A stretch of 64,000 bases of DNA from Quercus robur (Eukaryota; Streptophyta; Magnoliopsida; Fagales; Fagaceae). The stretch is taken from contig NC_065543.1 of the NCBI RefSeq assembly GCF_932294415.1, positions 43,050,277-43,114,276 of the forward strand, written 5' to 3'. This document shows positions 22,391 to 33,453 of the stretch, in pieces. Every line of letters begins with the position of its first letter. Position 1 is the stretch's first letter. The position numbers were made by a program, and so were the translations under genes. The notes under the pieces are model-generated. The model was given only the letters and a program-made list of their open reading frames with translations. It was not told the origin of the DNA and did not search any database.

Positions 22391-23097
22391 GCTACTCTCC
22401 AAGAACGAGAATTCAAAAACATAGGAAAGACTCTTTTTTTTTTTTTTTTTTTAGACAAGAAAAAACATGTGGAGGCTTAGAATTAGCAGCAGCAAATGGA
22501 TAGCCACGGTGGCAAGCATATGGATTCTGTGTAGCTGTGGCGCAGACACTTTCAGCATCTACTCCTCAGTTCTGAAATCAAGCTAAGGTTACGACCAATC
22601 AACGCTTGACACCGTGGCATTCTTCAAGGACTTTGGCAGCAACTCAGGGATCTTAGCTGGGCTTCTCTACTCAGCCGTAACAGTTAATAATAACCCTTCC
22701 ATCTGGAGTCGTGGTGGGCCATGGGTGGTACATGTGGCCGGTGCGATCCAGAATTTCCTTGGGTATTTTATGATGTGGGCTTCTGTGGTGGGATTGATCC
22801 AACGGCCACCGGTGGCGTTGATGTGTTTGTTTATATTCTTGCCTAACCATGCTGCGGTTTTCTTTGCCACAGCCAATTTGGTTACCGGAGTCCGAAACTT
22901 CCCTCAATCCAGTGGGACCATTGTGGGCATCTTAAAGGTAGGTGCTTCAATATTCTTTGGCCACTCCCTTCTATTATTATTACTTGCCTTTCACTATCTC
23001 GCTTTTAAAAGAAGAATGTTAGTTTCACAAGTTTCATAATAGCTGGTTACGTGGGAAATTATGAGAAGCAGAGATGTGGACTTTATGAACCCACTAT

Positions 23098-23700
23098 ATT
23101 TTTTCTTTTTTCTTTTTTCGAGGGGGAAAACTGAAATTTTATTAATGAACGCCTATCAAATCGGCTTGTACAACTGAAAGTAACTGTGGTGGGACATCTT
23201 CCATCCACACTATAAAATCTGGAATGCTTTTTACATGTTTAACCAGACCATGCGCTATTTGATTACCTTCTCTCCTAGTGTGAGAGTAAGATAATTCCTC
23301 AAAATTATTAGCTAAAGACTTGACATCATCTAACAACAAACCAAAAGGAGATAAACTGCTAGAGTCCTCCCTTAACGCTTTTATCACTGCTAATGAGTCA
23401 CCCTCCAGGATAGCTCGTTTAATGCCGATATCTGAAGCGAAAGAAAGAGCAACAGCTGCTGACATCGTTTCTATCTCACACCCACTGTATGCCACTGGAA
23501 TTTTCTTCGCACAGGACGCTAGAGTCAAGCCTCCCTCGTTCCTTATAACCACGCCAATCCCAGACTTATTTTCATTCACAAACACCGCACTATCGAAGTT
23601 AATTTTTACTAACTCCACAGAGGGCGGTCTCCAACGTTTTTCTTCAGCTCTAAATTTAGAGGTCACTAAATTTTTTCTATTATTCATAATTCGCCACATG
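23098..23700 (-). mobile_element. L1-type LINE 3' end with RNase H domain, in intron of C
   Basis: On the minus strand a 185-codon frame (23699-23142) carries the RNase H fold of plant L1 elements: INFDSAVF (first Asp), ETMSAAVAL (Glu), LEGDSLAVI (Asp), and SYSHTRREGNQIAHGL near the end. It is followed on the same strand by an AATAAA-type signal and an A tract (T-run at 23098-23119 on the plus strand), so it is a 5'-truncated LINE insertion. It has no upstream reverse transcriptase. Copy 2 has the same insertion (40603-41170), so it predates the duplication. The frame is surprisingly open. A domesticated single-domain RNase H protein is the alternative, but position and tail favour a dead-on-arrival LINE. 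Confidence 0.8.
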
Positions 23701-24054
23701 ACAAGATATGGTAAAAGTTGTGAAACTTTTTATGGCACTAAAATTTCTCTTTTAAAAAGTTATTATCTCCTTACACAACCAAAAACTAAATAAAATAATA
23801 ATAATAATAATGAAAAGCTATTTAGAAGGGTAAATTGTATTTTTGTCTCTTAGCTAGAAATAGTGCTTACTAGTCTTCAAAACTTTTAAAACATAACAGC
23901 ATTAGCATATAAATTAACATTTCATTTTTTTTTTTAAATTAAAATGATAGTTCATCAAGCTCAACAAACTAGCACGTGAAAATTTAACAAATAAATAGTA
24001 ACTCAATACCTCTATTAAGTTATTGCTCGATCATCAAAAATACTAAATAAATTT

Positions 24055-24057
<3 letters not shown>

Positions 24058-24087
<30 letters not shown>
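24058..24087. repeat. (AT)n microsatellite in intron of C
   Basis: About 14 AT units; the copy-2 partner (41573-41618) is longer. Confidence 0.9.
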
Positions 24088-24089
<2 letters not shown>

Positions 24090-25624
24090 ATTTGGTTGTG
24101 GATTTTGGGATTACAAATTTGAATGAACAAACATGTAGAAAGGAAATGGTATTTAATTGTAATAGTGAAGTAGTATTGAGACGGATATAGATGTATGTGT
24201 AGAGCCTAATGTAAATGCCAATACTGGTTGCATTTATTCATAAATACCAAGAGTTTTATCTTAATTGAAAAATATAATATAGAGCACCCAAGTAAGTAAT
24301 TTTCATTAATTTAAATATGAATTGCTTTAGAAGCACAATTTTTATTACAATTTTAGTACGGTTAAATTGTGAATGATTGTTTATCATTTTTACATATACT
24401 TACTATTTTTTTTTTCTATACACTCACGGCCAATTACATCAAAATTTTGGATGAAAGGGCTTTCTCGGTATAAGTGGAGCAATTATGGTCCAAGCGTACA
24501 GCATATTCTGCAAGGGAAAGCCGAGCACTTTCATTCTCATGCTTGCTCTATTGCCTACATTCGTCTCTATTGTGCTTATGTCTTTTGTGAGAATCTATGA
24601 AGCAAATACAGTTGATGATGTGAAGCGAGTGAATGGTTTCCCTATAGTTGCTCTGATCATTGCTGGTTATCTCATGATCATACTAATTTTGGAAAATATT
24701 TTTAGTTTGCCATTATGGGCGCACATTATTACGTTTATCTTTATGTTGCTTCTACTTGCATCACCACTTGGAATTGCAATCAAAGCCCAGAGGGAGGACT
24801 CCATGAGATTTTCACAAATGTTTTCTAGTGAAAGTAATCATTCAAAGGAGAACCAAGCTAAGGATAGTCTAGAATATCACGAACTGCCTGATGGAGAAGG
24901 TCAAGCTCATGATGCTTTAGATGACAAAATTCTGCCTTATGAAGATCAGGGCATGAATCTTTTGCAAGCCTTGCGTACCATAAACTTCTGGTTGTTGTTT
25001 ATAGCCATGGTATGTGGAATGGGCTCCGGGGTAGCTGTAGTAAATAACCTCAGCCAAATAGGGAAATCTCTCAATTACACTGCTGTGGAGGTGAATAATT
25101 TGGTCACTTTATGGAGTATATGTAATTTTGTTGGGCGTATTGGAGTTGGGTATTTATCAGATTATTTGCTACACACAAGAGGTTGGACAAGGCCATTGTT
25201 GATGGCTATTTCTCTAGCAGCAATGACTACTAGCCACATTGTTTTTGCTTCCAATTTTCCTGGAATTTTATACATAGTTTCGATCCTAGTGAGTCTTTGT
25301 TATGGTTCACTGTGGTCACTAATGCCCACGATTACTTCAGAGATATTTGGTGTTAGGCACTTGGGTACTATTTTCAATGCTATTGGTTTAGCGTGTCCAG
25401 TTGGATCTTATATTTTCTCTGTGAGAGTTATAGGGTACATTTATGACACGCAAGCTGCTGGTGAAGATCATTCCTGCTTTGGTACTCACTGCTTTCTGCT
25501 ATCTTTTCTAATCATGGCCTTTCTGGCTCTCTTGGGGTGTCTTGCTGCTATTGCATTGTTCTTTCGTACCAGGCAGTTCTATCAGTTGGTTGTGATTAGA
25601 AGATTAAAGCATTATTTAAGATAA

Positions 25625-26941
25625 TGAGAAGAAATATATCAAATTTGTGTACAGAGAAAAGCTAATAACTTAGGCATTCATCGTTTTTGCTCCTTAGCAT
25701 GTTATCTGGATACTTATATGGTTGGAGTGTGTGTGTTTTGTTTTGGTTTGATTTTTTTTCCCCTAAGGTCTCAGTTGATTTCAGCTATCTTATTATTTTT
25801 ATGTGATTTTTCCTATTATAATATTAATTTTTTATCTCATAAATAATAAATCTAACTCATAACACCCTATATTGGAAAGCAAACTATTCAAACTATGTAT
25901 GACCCATTTGGACAAAATATTTTTTTGAAACTATTTGGACAAAATATTGTGGGAAGACTTCAACTGAGAAGTTAATATGATACATATAAGGTACATCATG
26001 TAACCCAAAACTTTAAGCATGTGGATTTGGGCAATTATGTTATATTAATAATTCTTCAATTTCTTTACTTTTTTTGTGTGAAATTTTTATTTACATGTGT
26101 ATACCCAACAATTCTTCTTTTATGCATGAGTCATTGTGTCTTTGTGGACATAAAATAGGCATGTGCATCTAACCTATCAACCTAAAGGCCAACAAAGCAA
26201 CCCAACCCAATGTCTCTAGTTGGTTTTCATAGGTTGAAATTTTGTTGAGTCTTGAGTTGAATTGGGTTTGAGTTGATAGTTTTTAACTCATGTGTACCCA
26301 ATAATACCTCATTTATGTGTAAGTCATTGCCTCTTTGTAGGCCACAAACAGGTGTGCGTGCATCCAACCTATTGCCTTGACAAAGCAACTTAATTAACCC
26401 AATATTACAAGTTGGTTTTTGTGGGTTGGTGAGTTGCATTAGGATTTTATTTTGTGTATTAAAGTTGAATTGGGAGTGGGTTGATAGTTTTTAACCCATA
26501 TGGTCCAACTCGACTCACCATGTATATATAAGTTTTGGTGTGCATTTGAGTGGAGTTGTGGTGTGCTTTTGTGTTGGAATCCCTTTCTCTCTCCTTTGTA
26601 TATGTGTGTTTGTTTCTAAAAAAAAAAAAAAAAAAAAGTATATATAAGTTTATCTTATCACTTTATTTTAATTGTTTTTAGGCATATTATGTAAATTACA
26701 ATAATTTATTAAAAAAGTAATTAAATAATTAATTTAAGTCCAATTTTTGAGGAAACCCTATAAATACTCAAGCATCACTCTAATAAAGGCATGCAAAATC
26801 ATAAGTCTTTACTCTTATATTACGCAAAAATTCTAGCCATTGTCGTCAGGCTAAACCTTTATTGTACTTCCGCTCAACCCACAAGTTGGGCTTGTTTGGT
26901 AATTAGTAAATAGGTTAGGTCCTATTGCACCAGTCAAGCAT
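25625..26941. other. 3' flank of gene C
   Basis: No gene. It holds a diverged direct repeat of roughly 190 bp (26080-26270 and 26280-26450: 'acccaataatacctc', 'gcatccaacctatt', 'caacccaacccaatg'), an A20-type run near 26620, and at 26750-26941 a second copy of DNA that lies upstream of gene C (21690-21890). This shows that a further C-like promoter once stood here. Confidence 0.55.
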
Positions 26942-27087
26942 TGCCGGGGTCCTAGCTGGGCTCCTCTACGGGGTGGTGGGCCATGGATAATACCCGTGTC
27001 AGGCGCGATCCAGAATTTCTTTGGGTATTTTATGATGTGGACTTGTGTGGTGGGGTCGAACCAACGACAACCGATGGCGTTACTAGT
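26942..27087 (+). pseudogene. Relic of a further NFD4-like exon 1 (E)
   Basis: 'gccggggtcctagctgggct', then with an internal gap 'ggtgggccatgg' and 'tttgggtattttatgatgtgg', align with exon 1 of B and C from AGVLAGLL through FLGYFMMW to RPPVAL. Its start and its 3' end are missing. It lies behind promoter-like DNA copied from the C type. The copy-2 partner at 43996 keeps a different part of the same exon. Confidence 0.75.
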
Positions 27088-27263
27088 CTTTCAAAACTTA
27101 TTAAAACATAACAGCATTAGTATCTGAAGTTGAATTCCCTTTGATAATAGAATATAATCATCAGTAAGTTGAATTCTATCCTATCTTAAAAGAAAAAAAA
27201 AACACAACTAATAATAGCCTTAGAGTTAAAGGCAAGAAAAAACCATAGAAAAAAGTAGCAGGG

Positions 27264-29437
27264 ATGATGGAGAGGGTGAGTAACAAATGGATGGCGACGG
27301 TGGCAAGCATGTGGATTCAGTGTAGCTGCGGTGTTTACACCTTCAGCGTCTACTCCTCTGTTCTGAAATCAAGCCAAGGCTACGACCAATCAACGCTCGA
27401 AACTATGGCCGTTTTCATAGACATTGGATCAATCGGTGGTGTCCTAGCCGGGCTCCTCTACTCCGCCGTAACAAACGGTAGTAATCACTCTGGTTTCGGT
27501 GGGCCATGGGTGGTTCTCCTGGCCGGAGCAACCCAGAATTTCTTGGGCTATTTTCTAACATGGGCTTCTGTCGTGGGATTAATCAAACGGCCTCCGGTGC
27601 CTTTGATGTGTCTCTTCATGTACTTGTCGAGTCAATCTATGCCGTTCTATAACACAGCCAATACAGTTTCAGGTGTGCAAAACTTCCCTGATTATAGTGG
27701 GACTATTGTGGGCATAATGAAGGTACATTTCATATATGATATTTTTATAAAATGCATATATAAATTGAGTAAACATATGACCAATAAATTTGAGTAGCAA
27801 TTAATATGATTTGCATCACATCAATAACATTGTAGACAGAAAGAGAGTGGTTTATTCTGGACAATGGATGTAAACTTTCATTTCAGACACACAAAATATG
27901 TATAATACTATACTTTTTTTTTTGCAGATATGAAAAACATTGTACATATTTTGGGTGTTTATAATATAAGTTTACATTGCTAGTACACTAACTAAGAAAT
28001 TTTAAATATATTTATTTATTTATTTATTTATGACCTCCCGTTTGATTGAAGCATAAAGATAAAAAATAAAAATGATTCTTGTCCATAATATATACTATTA
28101 TACTCATTAGCAACCTAATAATATGATTGCTTAAACTAGGCATAAACATGACTTCTTTTAAGAACAAAAATAAGTATGGCTTTTTAATATATATATATAT
28201 ATATAAACCCTCTTGCTTGAGCTATTTATATATGCTATACCTGTGATATTACTTTCTTTCCCAGGGATTTTCTGGTATTAGTGGAGCAGTACTACTACGT
28301 GCATATAACACATTATACGAGGGCGAGCCGAGTAAATTCATTCTAATGCTTGCTCTGTTGCCTACACTCATCTCCCTTGTGCTTATGCTCTTGGTAAAAA
28401 TTTATAAAACAAACACAGGCGATGACAAGAAGCACTTGAATGGTTTCGTTGCTGTTGCTCTGATCATTGCTGGTTATCTCATGATTATAATAATTTTGGA
28501 AAATATCTTCAGTATACCATTATGGACACACAGAGTCACCTTTATACTTCTTTTGCTTCTACTCGCATCACCTCTTGGAATTGCAATCAGAGCCCAGAAT
28601 GAGGACTCCAAGAGAGTTCTAGAAACGCTTTCCTTTGACAGTAATCCATTAAGAGGACACCCTGAGTTACTGCGATCCTCTGACTCTTCTGTACCCGAGG
28701 ATATGGCATACCATGAACTGCCTAGTGGTGCTCTAGATGACAAAGTTCTGTTTGATGAAGAAGGCATGAATCTTTTGCAAGCCATGTGCACTGTAAACTT
28801 TTGGTTGTTGTTTATTGCGACGATATGTGGAAAGGGCTCTACAATGGCTGTGATAAACAACTTGAGCCAAATGGGACAATCTCTCAATTACACTAGTGTG
28901 GAGGTGAATAATTTGGTCTCTTTATGGAGTATATGGGATTGTCTTGGCCGTGTTGGAGCTGGTTATTTATCGGATTATTTACTACACACAAGAGGCTGGG
29001 CAAGACCATTGTTGATGGCTATTACTCTAGCAACAATGATTATTGGCCTCATCGTTATTGCATCTGGATTTCCTAGAATATTATATGTGGGTTCTATCCT
29101 AATAGGCATTTGTGATGGTTCTCTGGGGTCATTAATTCCCACAATTACTTCGGATATATTTGGTGTTAGGCATATGGGTACTATTTTCAGCGCTATTACC
29201 CTAGCATCTCCTGTTGGATTTTATATTTTCTCTGTCAAACTTATAGGCTATATTTACGATAAGGAAGCAGGTGGTGATGATCACTCATGCTTTGGCACTC
29301 GTTGCTTTATGTTATCTCTTTTAATCATGGCATCCTTGGATCTTCTGGGGTTTCTTTTGGCCATTGCATTATTCATTCGTACTAAGAGGTTCTATTCGCT
29401 AAGGAGATTAAAGGACTCTGTAAAATGGAGTAAATAA
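27264..29437 (+). CDS. NFD4-like nodulin/MFS transporter, gene D, complete (543 aa)
   Basis: Exon 1 is 27264-27722 (153 codons from MMERVSNKWMATV), intron 27723-28264 (542 bp, GTACAT...CCCAG), exon 2 28265-29437 (390 codons and TAA). The start is the first ATG of a pair (ATGATG) and aligns with D'. Exon 1 has the nodulin-like core (SMWIQCSCGVYTFSVYSSVL, KSSQGYDQS, GGPWVVLLAG, LIKRPPVPLMCLF, FPDYSGTIVGIMK). Exon 2 has five or six membrane segments, a polar loop at about 262-324, GRVGAGYLSDYLLHTRG and FGVRHMGT. The frame is whole, but four residues invariant in its relatives are replaced by radically different ones: Met to Lys in GMGS (28832), Trp to Gly in SLWSL (29126), Ser to Phe in VGSYIF (29219) and Ala to Asp in SLALLGF (29339). 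The gene may be losing function. Family members sit in membranes; the substrate is unknown. Confidence 0.88.
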
Positions 29438-29723
29438 CTATATATGCAAACTTTGTGTATAAGGTCATGGCTGAGGCCATCCTTTTTTTTTTTTTTTTTT
29501 TTTTTGCATTGCAGGTGACTAGCTTGTTTTTGGACCATTTATTGTTGCTTCATCAGTTTCATGTACATTACTCTTCCTATAAGATGAGTCCTCGGAGGAT
29601 CCCTGGCATAAGAGAGGGTGATGTGAAAGAAATATGAAATGTCTCTTTCCTTACCCTAATCAATTCATAATTAACTTTGAATGTTATATTGTTAAAGCTT
29701 TTTATTTTTATTATTTTTAAATG

Positions 29724-29729
29724 AATAAA
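29724..29729 (+). promoter_or_regulatory. Possible poly(A) signal of gene D
   Basis: AATAAA 287 bp after the stop, inside 'aaatgaataaatggtgtctc'. D' has the same hexamer at 47004-47009. Confidence 0.3.
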
Positions 29730-29829
29730 TGGTGTCTCTATTCACAATACTACAGAATGTTAAAAAAGAAGAACAAAAATTATTAAAATTTATTGTAACT
29801 ATCCTTTCAATGTTAGTTTCATCCTAGTA

Positions 29830-30071
29830 ATTCCCAAGCAGGCCTTTATTGGTTGGCTGGTCATGTTGAATAGATTGTCAACCAAAGAAAGAATGCTTAA
29901 TTGGGGCTTTAATGCAGATGCTAAATGCACCTCTTTTTTTATTGCTCTTTTTCTAGGAGATTATGCTGGACTCTCATGAGTTGGTGCATGGTGAAGCACC
30001 CTAACTTTTGTTAGGATGAGATAATGGCTTGGGGTGAGAGACATGCCAAAGGTAAGAGCCTTAGATCCAAA
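29830..30071 (+). mobile_element. L1 LINE fragment (zf-RVT region), cut by the duplication junction
   Basis: The plus-strand translation reads KQAFIGWLAMLNRLSTKERM and LNWGF, the zinc-binding-like region that follows the reverse transcriptase in plant L1 ORF2. It breaks off at 30071. The partner in copy 2 (47112-47785) continues to the LINE 3' end. It is decayed, with several stops. Confidence 0.75.
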
Positions 30072-30597
30072 GAGAGGCAGAAGAGCTCTTTAGTTAAAAA
30101 CCTGAAAAAAAATCGAAATGGGTCCTTAAAAAAAAACGATTCAAGCCAAACCCACATCACAAAACGCAAGAAAATCAAACCCAAACAGGCTATTCACATG
30201 GAAAAAAAACCCCAAAATCCGAAAGTATTAAAAACCCAACTATATTAACAAGAAACAAAGATAACAAGGAATAGGTTTAGCTATTTATTAAATGACTTAC
30301 ACAAAGACAAATGGAGCAAATAGCTTGAAACTGGCTTGTAAGGATGAGGTTTAAGCCTTTGAGGAACAAAGAGAGAGCTGAGGGAGGCGGAGACTGAAGA
30401 GAGACCAACGTAGGGTTTTTTTTTCAAAAACACAGAAATCGGGTTTAGACTGAGGGTATTTATATGACCCGAACCCGACAATAACCCGAAAATAAGACCC
30501 GAAACCCGACCCGAATATTCTCAGACCCGCCCAAAACCTATCGGGTTGGTTCGGGTCGGGTCGGTTTTGGGTGGGCCGGGTCAAGTGCTCAGTCCTA
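30072..30597. other. Unique DNA at the junction of the two segmental copies
   Basis: These 526 bp occur in neither copy elsewhere. The left part is A-rich; 30450-30594 is built of CCCGAACCCGAC and GGGTCGGGTCGG blocks ending GGGCCGGGTCAAGTGCTCAG, which looks like the end of a hAT-type element (TAGGACTGAGCA ends, reversed). It therefore marks the join and may be an insertion or filler. No gene is supported. Confidence 0.6.
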
Positions 30598-30943
30598 CAT
30601 GTGTGTATGTACTATTACATAGCCTTTCACTATCCAGCTTTTAAAAGGGTATGATTCAAGGGTATATTCTTAAAAAAAAATGGTTTATCTTATTAAAACT
30701 TAATAAATACATTTTTAATTGTAGATTTGATTGAATTGGGTCCATGGAGTTTGAGTGCTTTGGGATATCAAATGTGAATGAATAAAGAAATAAAAAGGAA
30801 ATAATTAATGTTAATCAGAATATTGATGTAATATTGAGGTCGATTAAGGTGTACATAAAAAATAGATGAATAAACTATAAAAAAGTTTTATTTTATTATT
30901 TTGGGTTCATTTAGTTAGTGAAGAATGCGTGGAGCTTGATACA

Positions 30944-31498
30944 TGGTTTTAAAAATCGGTATGGTGAAAGAACCTAAAAAAGGATTGATTATCAATTTTC
31001 TGGTCGGACTAGAGTTCGACCGATGGTCAAATTAGTGATGTCATAAATAATTTATTTAATAATTATAAAAATAAATAAATAAATAATTTTAAAACTGGTC
31101 ATTTTAACTAAAAAAATTAAATAATAGTAAAACATTAAACTTTAACTTACCACAATTCAACCAAAACAAAAACAAAAAAACATATACAAGCACCCACCAC
31201 CCACAAGCCAACTATAAAACATTTTAATTATTTTTTAACCTTTCAAATAACAAAAAGTAAGTACACTAAAAAATGGTTAGCAATATCATTGCCCATTTGA
31301 TATATATATTTTTTTCTCTACACATTCTACTAAGTGCACTAATGGGTAGCAATATCATTGCCCACTTGATATTTTTTTCCCTTCACACATTCTACACATT
31401 AATATCCCAACTACCACACATTTTGAAATCCATACATCCACACAATTGGTTCAACAATAGTTCTGTACATATAATTTTCCCATCTCACTTTTTGCTTT

Positions 31499-31534
<36 letters not shown>

Positions 31535-32027
31535 TATGTTCATGTGCAAGAGGCAAGAGCAACAAAAAAAAGCCTTAACTGAGCATACAAATCATTACAA
31601 ATCTGCTTATCTTTGGGTTTCTTTGGTTCTTCCTCAATGCAAATATAGTAAATCAAAAAAAAAATTTTTTTGAGCAAAAGGTAAGTAAAGTAAATCTGAT
31701 GTTTTTGGGTCACTATGGGTGTCTTAGGCTTCACCACTTCATACTTGAGAGAGCATTTTCAAAATCAAAATCTCTGTTCTTAAATCTGAAACAAGATCTC
31801 TCTTTTTATTTTTATTTTTATTTTTTGGGGTTAAAAAACACAACAACTAAAGTATTTATGAAGAAATGCTAAAACCGGTTTAACTGTACCAGTTTCCTGT
31901 TATGCTGGTTGAATGGGCGGTTTGCACTATTTGTCCGCTTTTTCTTTCATTTCCAGTTTTAACTAATAACTAGACCGGATTAAGATCTACATCCCAGTTG
32001 AACTAGCCGGTCCGGTTTTTAAAACTA
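30944..32027. mobile_element. Copy-2 partner of the 1084-bp TTTTAAAA-ended element
   Basis: TGGTTTTAAAAAT at the left and TTTTTAAAACTA at the right, as at 8168-10037 but without the nested LTR. The empty LTR site (single 'gggtagcaatatcattgccc' context) is at about 31345. Confidence 0.4.
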
Positions 32028-32274
32028 TGGCTTGATATGAATAGTAAGACTAGGTCACATCTATGAATATCTAAAAATCAAAGCGTAACTTTTAATATTG
32101 TCACATTCCTATTGAGTTACATCATTGACCATGTTACCATTTTATTTTATTTGTTCCTCTAAAATAATATTAAATATATGAATGTGTAAAGTCAATTAGT
32201 TAATATATTTAATATTATCAACCAATTAGAAGATCAAATCAATAACAAAAATGGTGATGTGGCCGATAATTCGA

Positions 32275-32440
32275 TCCACTTCAGTCAAATTTTGTCAATT
32301 TGGTCCAACTTGGTTCAATTTAGTCTATTTTGGTCCATTTTTGTTCAATTTGATCTAATTTGGTCCAGTTCGGTCATTTTGATCTCATTCGGTCCAATGC
32401 GGTCCATTTGGTCTACTTCATCCTAATTTGGTCCACTTTA
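32275..32440. repeat. TTGGTCC minisatellite, copy 2
   Basis: Partner of 10290-10462, with a few substitutions and the same unit order. Confidence 0.75.
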
Positions 32441-33453
32441 GTTCGTTTCAATGCATTTACTTAAGAGTGAGAAATGATAGGTATGGGTAGAGAGTACCTA
32501 TTCTAAATCCAAATTTATTAAAAAAACATATAAGACAAAAAGTAATATTATTATTTTTAGTTGTTTAATTTGATGATTTATGGTATTATCTTTCTTTATG
32601 TTCTTTTCCCCCCTAGGTGATATTAGTATTTTAGTTTTTGAGTGAATTACACAATTTTAGTATTTTGACATGATATAATTTGAATTTGAAGAACAATTTC
32701 TAAGTTATATAGAAATTAGGAGATTAATGTAACTATGGTTTTCTTAAGCTTTTAAATAATTCACTTGAGCACATGAAAACTTTTTTCTATTAACATGTGA
32801 AGCTCATCTTGAAATGTATAAGTTATTTAACATACCACATCATAAATTCTATTATAAATAATTTTATTGTCCTCACAATTTTCTAACCAGAATGATATAT
32901 ACTTTCATACAAGCACTCAAAATAGTTAATATGAAAAAATAAAGCCGCATGAAGCAAGCTCTTTAAGTTAATGACTCAATTGTGTGGTTGCAAGATGTAT
33001 CAAACTTTTTACTAAACAAAAATAATAATAATAAATGTCAACACAAAAAATTGTAACAATTCCACGCGTTGTATGAGCGTGTGACTAGATTATCAATAAA
33101 ATACAAATAGATTTTTCTTAAAAAAAAAAAAAAATTAATGGAGAATCTAATATACTACACTTAAAAAAGTGTATCTAAGTTTTATCTTAATTGGAAAATC
33201 TAATATACAACACCTAATTGTATCTAAGTTTTAGTGGTGTGATTTCATTAATTAACTCATTATGAATTCTTCTATGACTATTTTTGTTACAACTTTGATG
33301 ATGTAGAGTTGTAGTACAAAAGTTATGTTTAGAGGTTTCTCATTCGTTGTACTATATGGGTTGTTATTGCATACCTCTAGCCACCTTACGTGAGAGGAAG
33401 AGAATATACTCTCAGAATATACAACAATTTTTCATACTATCTTTCTTTGCCAG

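Larger units (their letters stand above)
22467..25624 (+). pseudogene. NFD4-like nodulin/MFS transporter, gene C (stop at codon 40)
   Basis: Exon 1 is 22467-22937 (157 codons), intron 22938-24457, exon 2 24458-25624 (388 codons and TAA). It starts MWRLRISSSKWIATVASIW. At 22584-22586 the conserved Gln of KSSQGYDQ is a stop (TAA for CAA). Its copy C' keeps CAA, so this is a recent single transition. Downstream everything is as in a living gene: GGPWVVHVAG, LIQRPPVALM, FPQSSGTIVGILK before the donor AAGGTAGGT, then GMGSG, GRIGVGYLSDYLLHTRG, FGVRHLGT. The acceptor ...GGATGAAAG is not the usual CAG and has a weak pyrimidine tract; C' has the same. A protein could only restart at the Met at 22614, which would lack the first membrane segment. 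With the Gln codon intact the protein would be 545 aa. Confidence 0.85.
7906..30071. repeat. Segmental tandem duplication, copy 1
   Basis: This block, from inside intron 1 of B to inside an L1 fragment behind D, aligns by eye with 30598-47365 in the same order and orientation. Exon 2 of B and B' differ at only about six residues in 370. Copy 1 is 5.4 kb longer; nearly all of that is accounted for by the solo LTR at 8570, the MULE at 13283 and the 18575-21674 stretch missing from copy 2. Confidence 0.9.

Noticed and set aside
23098-23700. Host gene for an RNase H-like protein
   Set aside because: The A tract, poly(A) signal and family resemblance to L1 C-termini make a truncated LINE simpler.
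23320-23793. 157-codon plus-strand frame in intron of C (and 40817-41170 in C')
   Set aside because: Shadow of the antisense RNase H frame, which has recognisable motifs.
28474-28887. 137-codon minus-strand frame in gene D (and 45721-46137 in D')
   Set aside because: Lies wholly opposite conserved exon 2 coding sequence; no own features.
30024-30248. 74-codon Lys-rich frame at the duplication junction
   Set aside because: It crosses the junction of LINE and unique DNA and has no family resemblance.
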